A program made the translations under genes and the position numbers. The notes below the pieces were generated by a model, which worked only from the letters and a program-made list of their open reading frames with translations, was not told where the DNA came from and did not search any database. From positions 39,200,742 through 39,264,741 of the forward strand of contig JASXTE010000005.1 of assembly GCA_030280995.1 (NCBI GenBank): a stretch of DNA of 64,000 nucleotides, given 5' to 3'. Position 1 is the stretch's first letter. The number at the start of each line of letters is the position of its first letter. This stretch comes from Hemileia vastatrix (Eukaryota > Basidiomycota > Pucciniomycetes > Pucciniales > Zaghouaniaceae). Below are positions 57,906-64,000 of this stretch, piece by piece.

Positions 57906-58608
57906 TTAAAAATCCAACAAAACAATATCCAAGGGTACAACCCTGTCATCAAAATCTCCAGTGTACACATGAGCAACACAACCAGCCCATCCAGGACACC
58001 AATCCCTATGCTTTGGCACCTCCTTTATCTTCCACTGAATCATAAAAGAATCCATTTCACCAACAAAAACACCATTCTCCCATTTTGAACCACCCAAAAA
58101 AACAGCCCCATCTTCATCATTAAAAACATCCTGATCACCAGAGTCAAGCTCAGAACCATCCAGTTTAACCTCTTGGTGGAGGCAAGAACAATCATCCAGT
58201 TTAGCCTCTTGGGGGAGGAGAGAAAAAACCTTCAGCACCCTTTGCGCTGGCCCTATCCACTGGAACATCTTCATCATATTCTTCAGAATCAGAATCATCA
58301 TCTGTGTGTGGTCTTCTTGATAATCTATCTGGCACTGTAAAATTCTTACCTGGCTTGTGCACCAGGTCAATTGAAAAATGTTGAATAAATGCCACCCACC
58401 TTGTCATTTGAGCATTTGGAAGACTAGGTGTATTGATCATTTGAACCAGAGATTTAGCATCCACCTGCAGCTCAAAATTCTGCCCCCACAAAACAGTTTG
58501 TAGCTTCTTCAAAATTTTTGCTACAACACACAATTCCAACTTTGGCTGAGAATACCTAGATTCTACCTTATTAAAGACTACAGACTTGTACCTTCCTAGG
58601 CTGACTTT
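57906..58608 (-). pseudogene. Gypsy-3 RNase H and linker
   Basis: Contains KLQTVLWGQNFELQVDAKSL, TRWVAFIQHFSIDLVHKPGK and VPDRLSRRPHTDDDSDSEEY, the end of Gypsy RNase H and the acidic linker to integrase. The frame changes near 58210, and the upstream part is joined through a stop near 58606. Confidence 0.75.
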
Positions 58609-59975
58609 TCAAGATTTATCTTTCTGAGATAAAACATCACCAGAATCAATATAACTTGAGTCCACCACCAGATATATTTTTCCAGCTTCCCTTCCATAAT
58701 GCAACTTGTGAAGAATAATATCTTCACCTACCACCTTCTTCAATTTCTGAAAAGCCTCTTCACACTCTTCATTCCATTCCCACTCTGCATTTTTCCTTGT
58801 CAACCTTCTCAAGGATGAAGCCAACAAAGAAAAATCTTTAATAAAAATCCTGATGTACACACAAACTCCCAAAAATCCCCTAACTTCATTAGTATTTTTG
58901 GGCCGTGTCCATGACTGAAATTTATTAACTTTTTTCTTTTCCATCATCCTTCCCTTCTTACATACGTCATGACCAAGAATTTCCAGAGCAGGAAGACAAC
59001 AGCAAAAATATGACCCAGAAATGGTCAAACCAGCCTCTTCAATTCTTAACAATACTCTCTCTAGAGTAATTGCATATTCCCAAACAAATCTCCTTATTCT
59101 TGGGTTCTCCTTCAGCATTTAATTTCCATAATAAGTGGAGGGTCCTTTAATTCCACAATCATCAATAAAAATACAAGCATGAGTTGGAACCTCATCCTGT
59201 AAAATCCAAGCCATTCGAGCTTGATATACTGCTACTGAATTAGTTGCTCCTTAAGGCAACCTAGCGAGCTGAAATCTTCCTAGAGGAGTCTCAAACATTT
59301 TGAGTGACTGTGAATCAGTGTGAAGTTCCCTTTCATCATAACCAGCCATAATATCTCCCAAACCATAACACACCCTTCCAGAAAAAGCTTTCAAAAAGTC
59401 CTCCGCACTTCGCCCCATCGCCGCATCCTTGATAGTGACTCTATTCAAGGCCCTAAAATCATGCATCACTCTCAACTTCCCATTCTGTTTCTTAACACAG
59501 AAAACCGGACTTAAGTAACTAGAAGTTGATTGCTCATAGAATCCTGTCCTGACTCTTTCCCTAACAATCTTCACAAAATCATCCCTAATAGCATCTGGGA
59601 TTGGAATAGGTTTGATTTTCCAAGGCTCATTACAAACCACAGGAATCAAGTAAGGTTCCCCATAGGAGTGTTTCAACACACCCCTTTCCTCTTCAAAAAA
59701 TGCCACCACTTTCTCCCTTAGCACAATAAGGTGCAACAACAACTTCTTTTCCTCATCAGACAAAGACCCATCAGGACCAAAATTAAAAACTTTCAACCTC
59801 TCCACAGTCACCTGAGAGGTTTCCACAAAATCAGGAGGATTCTTCACCAGAGGAGTAAAGTACGGATCTCTTGATAACAAAGGCCTCTTCAAAGGAGGAT
59901 TCAAACCCACAGGCATAGGCTCATTGACAGGCCTAATATTCTTCCCTACCTTCTTGTACTTTGCGGCTCCACCGT
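58609..59975 (-). pseudogene. Gypsy-3 reverse transcriptase
   Basis: Read from the solo-LTR junction: KYKKVGKNIRPVNEPMPVGL, NPPLKRPLLSRDPYFTPL, RTGFYEQSTSSYLSPVFCVK, LRVMHDFRALNRVTIKDA and GRVCYGLGDIMAGYDERELH. After LP there is a TAA (about 59252), then GATNSVAVYQARMAWILQDE and the catalytic CIFIDDCGIKGP, then another TAA (about 59119). The connection and RNase H start follow (KNTNEVRGFLGVCVYIRIFI). The FIDD version of the YxDD box and this sequence style are typical of rust Gypsy elements. Confidence 0.85.
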
Positions 59976-61069
59976 TGTAGACAATCCTATAGTACTAGCT
60001 ATAGGCCTTGACCAAGGGAGTTGGAGAAAAACCAGAGAGAAAATCCCCTGTCCCTTTAGAAAAATAGAGTGAGATTTACTTGCTAAAGTAAGTTGGTTCC
60101 TGTTTTGCTAAAGCCCCTTTTTAACACACTTGACTGCTTGATGAGCCAAGAAAGTAGTCACCAGACAGACTACCAGACCAAAGAACTGAAATGTAGAACA
60201 ATGTCCACACCAGAGACAGCAAAGATACTTGATGTAGGCTGCAAATCCACACCAGAGACAGCAATAATACTTGCTATAGCTTGCAAGACTATAACAGAGA
60301 AAACAGTTGCCAAAGTTAAGTTAAATGAAGAACTCACTTGCAACAAACACAGCCAAATTGTGGCCAGAAAACAGTGAAAACTGAGTGAGGAACAAGAATA
60401 TAACCTCCGGATGGTTGTATGATAATTAAGGTTGCCCCAAACTGTCTTATTCACTATGTACACACAGACCACTATCTAAGAGCCCATGCGCACCCACCAA
60501 TCTGGCGCCTGTACCCACCAAATTGAATAAAAACCCCTCCTGAAGCGCTCCCCAACCTTCTAAAACAGAGGCGGGCGGGCCGCCCAACGTCGGAGGTGCC
60601 ACCTCAAGCGGCCCGGCCTCCCTGAAGCCAGAAAACCAATAAAAACAACTAATCTACTTCGAAAAATTAGCTACAACTACTAAAACCTTAAAAACACAGA
60701 ATTTCACTAAAACAACGTTTGGACATGAAATATAGAGAAAAATTATCTCTATCCAATGGTACTAAGCACTTAAACCTAAGACTTAAGGTTAGCCTGTAAA
60801 ACACGAAAAACAAAATTAAAGAGCTATCTTTTATAAATGAAAAATGAGGAAATGACCCCTTTAAACTTAGAATATAAAAAATGTCTCCAAGACATAAAAT
60901 ATAGAGAAAACCTGGGGCTATCCAATGAAAGTACCCACATACCCTCAGACCCAATATCCACTGAATAAAACCAGAAAAATACCCAATTCCTTAACAGATT
61001 TCAATTAAGACATGCACAAACAGCGCCAAATCTCACAACAAAGGCCCCTGCCAATGTTGGAAGACCACA
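59976..61069 (+). repeat. Solo Gypsy LTR inserted in Gypsy-3 pol, 1,094 bp
   Basis: TGTAGACAATCC...GGAAGACCACA, flanked by CCGT on both sides (59972-59975 and 61070-61073; ACCGT if the end is read one base earlier). Removing it and one CCGT joins IPHVDGG to AAKYKKVGK in a single frame, which confirms the insertion. Confidence 0.9.
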
Positions 61070-61073
61070 CCGT

Positions 61074-62380
61074 CAACATGAGGGATCTTCAGGACGTCTT
61101 CACCTTCAGACCTGGAACAAAAACCAAGGGATTCCCCATTGCTCACATGTGTGGTCCAGGTAATTTTTTGAAAGGTGTAGAAGAAACCCTAGCGGTGCAC
61201 AATCAGGAGGATTTACTTTTAGACCCCAATCTCACCACTCCACAGCTTTTCTGAAATTCCACATCTTTGTCCTCACTTCCATATTCCAAATCTTAAAATC
61301 TTGATTCATCTTCTGAATCACATCTTCTAAAATTATTCAGTTTATCCTCATGCTGGAGGCCCAAAAATTGATCTTGATGATCTTCTTTCTTCAAAAAATT
61401 GTGCAGTTTAACCTCATTCTGGAGGCCCAAAAATTGATCTTGACGATCTTAACAAAAATAATTCTTTTTTTCTCTTTTAATTATCTTCAGATTTTTTTCT
61501 TGCTTTTCCTCAGTTATTTTGAAATTTTTGTCTTGTTTTCTTGAGTTTTCTGCCATCCTACAAAAATAACCAGGGGTTTCCTTAATGCTCACAGACATGG
61601 CCAAGGTAATGATTTTGAAAGGAATAGAAGAAACCCTAGCGGTGCACAATTGGGAGGATTTACTTTTAGACCCCAATCTCACCACTCCACAACTTTTCTG
61701 CTATTCCAAATCTTCATCCTCACTTCCATCTTCCAAATCTTCAAATCTTGATTCATCTTCTGAATCACATCTTCTAAAATTATGCAGTTTATCCTCATGC
61801 CGGAGGCCCAAAAGTTGTTCTTGAAGATCTTCTTTCTTCAAAAATTTGTGCAGTTTGACCTCATTCTGGAGGCCCAAAAATTGATCTTGAAAATCTTCTT
61901 TCTTCAAAATTTCATGCAGTTTAATCTCATGCTGGAGGCCCAAAAATTGATCTTGATGATCTTTATAAAAATAATTTTTTTCTTCTTTTTTAATTATCTT
62001 CAGATTTTTTTCTTGATTTTCCTCATTTATCTTGAAATTTTTATCTTCTTTTCTTGAGTTTTCTTCCATCCTACAAAAATAACCAGGGGTTTACCCAATG
62101 CTCACAGACGTGGCTAAGATAATGTTTTTGAAAGGCGTAGAAGAAACCCTAGTGGTGCACAATTGGGAGGACTTACTTTTAGACCCCAATCTCACCACTC
62201 CACAGCTTTTCCGCATATTGTTCAATAAAGTTATATAGCCAATCTTTTATTTTGAACTTGAATTAAAAATAATTGAAAATCTTGAGAGAGAACAGATACT
62301 TGATAAAAAACATGAAGAATACTTTCAGAGAAGAGAAACATTAAAAAGAGAAAGTTGAAAATTCACTTGGTATATCTCTA
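61074..62380 (-). pseudogene. Gypsy-3 linker between protease and reverse transcriptase, tandemly duplicated
   Basis: A block containing CTAGCGGTGCACAAT and CCCAATCTCACCACTCCACA is present three times, starting near 61127, 61571 and 62083 (periods about 444 and 512 bp). Inside are 66-bp sub-repeats (61338 and 61404; 61784, 61850 and 61916), read on the minus strand as a 22-aa repeat around QDQFLGLQHEIKLHEILKK. The minus strand also gives a charged stretch (KEDKNFKINEENQEKNLKII). The frame joins the reverse transcriptase frame through the solo LTR. Copy 1 has an extra stop. Confidence 0.75.
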
Positions 62381-62889
62381 AGGGAGCTGACCTACTACAA
62401 CCTGGGATTTCCTCATCTTGGGGAGAGGTTGTAGCACTAGGGCAATCAGCCCTTTTTACTCTAAAAACAACAGACTCTCATTAGAGCCTGAACCACTATC
62501 CAAAAAACCAGAGGCAGAACCCACTTCTTTTCTTCTCCTACAACAATCCATTCACTGGCACATTGAAGACAAGCCAGGCCTGGTCTCCCAACCATCATCT
62601 CCAGGAGATGATAACCACATGTGAAGCCTCCTCACATCTTCACCAGTCAACTCCAAACTGATTCCTATGTCAAACTGATAACCAATTCTTGCCTGGAAAT
62701 CCATCAAGAATGGTACACCCAAAACAGCTTTAACATTACCTTTGGCAATGTATAAATGAACCTTTCCAGAGGCTCCACCGACATCCAGCTTTACAAATTC
62801 AGCTGTCCAATCAGCTCAGTGAAATGGTCACCAATCTCTCATAAATTTCCATCAATTCCTGTCTTGTTGGGGAGGCCCAGATGAGTAGT

Positions 62890-63498
62890 CTAAAACAAAG
62901 AAATCAGGTTAATTTGAGAACCTGAATCCTCCAATGCCCTAGCTTCCCTTCCATTCAGAGTGACATTTACATAACAAAGAGGAGCAGGAAAATGAGTTTC
63001 CAACCCCTCACCAAATTTCTCAGCAGAATCACATAGGTATTCCACCTCACCAGAAGAAACCCTTCTCCTGGTCAACAATTTTTTTTGTCTATCAGACAGC
63101 CCAGGACTGATAGCGTTAAATTCCCCATAAGAAAGGGAAACCTCACCCTGATTCATTTTTTCTAGAACCGAGTCCATAAAATTAGATTGGCCAGAAACTA
63201 CTGATCTCTCAAAGTGAGCCCTTGGCTTCACTACCTTGGTCCTAGAAATCTCCTGAGGACCAGAACCACCAACTAAATTTTCATCAGAAGGAATCAAACC
63301 AGATCCCTCACCAGCACATCTAACTCCAGCAGGCTTTGTCACTGAAGCCAATAAGACATCCTCTTTGGAGTCAGAATCAACATCCATTAGCATTGGCTCA
63401 CCATTCATGTCCAATGCACCAAAACTGGGGGGGAATATCAGCAATCCCCTTCTGCATCTTGTACAGATTCTCTTTGATGTACTTCCTCCCAGCTGCAC
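62890..63498 (-). pseudogene. Gypsy-3 protease region
   Basis: A 202-codon frame with an acidic linker (LMDVDSDSKEDVLLAS), FNAISPGLSDRQKKLLTRRR and, at its end, NVTLNGREARALEDSGSQIN, where DSG is the aspartic protease active site. A shift in a G7 run near 63427-63433 separates it from the upstream Gag frame. The sequence from 62890 to 62390 continues the protease in broken frames. Confidence 0.75.
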
Positions 63499-64000
63499 TC
63501 AGCTTAGGATCCACCTTTGAAGCCTTGGGCTTTGGTTGGGCCTGAAAACTGCTCTTAGGCCTCCCCACCTTTCCAGCTTCAACATCATAAACACCAGCCA
63601 AGCATTCAACACTTGACTGTCCTCCACAAGAATACAACTCTAACCCACAAAAGAAGTAGAAAAAGAGACTTTATTAACCTCCTTCCATTTTCCCTTGACA
63701 TCTTCATCTGCCTTGGCAGAAGACTTCCCCTGATCAGGGATCTCCTCAAACCTTGGCCTCCTCTGATTAAAACCATTTCTTCTCCTGACCAAATCAACAG
63801 GAGCCTGCCCCTCACTGGGCTTCACAAATGAACCACCAGGGAATTCAAACACCCTGCCATCAAACTCCACATTTCCTTCTGACACATCTCTGTTCAGAGC
63901 CCAACAATCATTGGACTTGTGCCCCCTCCTGCTGCAATAAGAGCAGACCCAAGGATCACTCCTACCAGTCCTCCTGTCAAAATCTCTAGGCTGAGAAGGA
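63499..64000 (-). pseudogene. Gypsy-3 Gag C-terminus with zinc knuckle
   Basis: At the window edge the minus strand gives PWVCSYCSRRGHKSNDCWAL, a CX2CX4HX4C zinc knuckle (about 63908-63945), then EGNVEFDGRVFEFPGGSFVK and basic, Gln-rich sequence. A one-base shift near 63640 moves the frame to YSCGGQSSVECLAGVYDVEA. Gag N-terminal sequence lies outside the window. Confidence 0.8.

Larger units (their letters stand above)
51592..64000 (-). mobile_element. Gypsy-3: Ty3/Gypsy LTR retrotransposon, minus strand, runs off the right edge
   Basis: The 3' LTR is 51592-52692. Next to it the minus strand reads GGAGGGAGGA, a polypurine tract. Going right one meets 3.9 kb of non-pol sequence with antisense ORFs, integrase (to 57869), RNase H, reverse transcriptase (to 59975), a solo LTR insertion, a repeat-rich linker, protease (62890-63498) and the Gag zinc knuckle at the edge. 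Pol is typical of rust Gypsy elements but has many stops and shifts. Confidence 0.85.

Overview
This is an AT-rich eukaryotic window made almost entirely of nested transposable elements. Short (about 55-125 nt) GT-AG introns, a GPI-anchored CFEM gene and the style of the Ty3/Gypsy polyproteins point to a filamentous fungus. The PYNLRPR-type Gag, the GLNPPLKRP-type Pol, the Tet-like dioxygenase and the Tnp2/Plavaka-type transposase suggest a repeat-rich rust fungus (Pucciniales). The species is inference. All exon joins were made by eye.

Layout. A minus-strand Gypsy element (Gypsy-1) leaves part of gag at 1-646 and an LTR starting at 824. That LTR is split at 1281/37942 by Gypsy-2 (1282-37936, 5-bp target duplication GGTTG). 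The 3' LTR of Gypsy-2 is itself split by a 27,013-bp DNA transposon (2267-29279) with 40-bp terminal inverted repeats beginning CACCACAG and a 3-bp target duplication TCA. This third layer is a CACTA-superfamily (CMC) element. It carries six intact-looking multi-exon genes: an SNF2 ATPase (3162-5590), unknown protein A (5574-6722, minus), a Tnp2/Plavaka-type transposase (7771-11158), unknown protein B (11576-13253), which appears to be a paralogue of A, a 693-aa unknown protein (16440-18870) and a TET/JBP-type 2-oxoglutarate dioxygenase (19669-20879, minus). It also holds a 2-kb array of palindromes built on TTTCGATCGAAA (13464-15404), three copies of a 27-bp motif upstream of the dioxygenase, a string of about 13 unrelated hairpins (22626-23401) and about 6 kb of gene-free AT-rich DNA.

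Right of this nest, 38.7-42.2 kb is the only stretch resembling host sequence. It holds two small inverted-repeat elements (39010-39636 and 39696-39893) and a four-exon gene for a secreted, GPI-anchored CFEM protein (40181-40988, minus). Then come a young Ty1/Copia element (42217-47228, TSD AGGAT), a decayed PIF/Harbinger transposase (47736-48919), a solo LTR nested in a related LTR (49098-50660), and a third Gypsy element (Gypsy-3, 51592 to the right edge, minus) with antisense Cys-rich ORFs at its 3' end and a solo LTR inserted in its pol.

How it may work together (inference): the giant CACTA element combines its transposase with a chromatin-remodelling ATPase and an enzyme family that oxidises 5-methylcytosine. 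It also carries an array of CpG-containing palindromes whose variants look like CpG decay. This suggests an element that encodes tools to counter its own methylation-based silencing. The two LTRs of the host Gypsy-2 differ at only about 1.5-2% of the positions I compared, so the CACTA insertion is younger still, which fits its intact genes.
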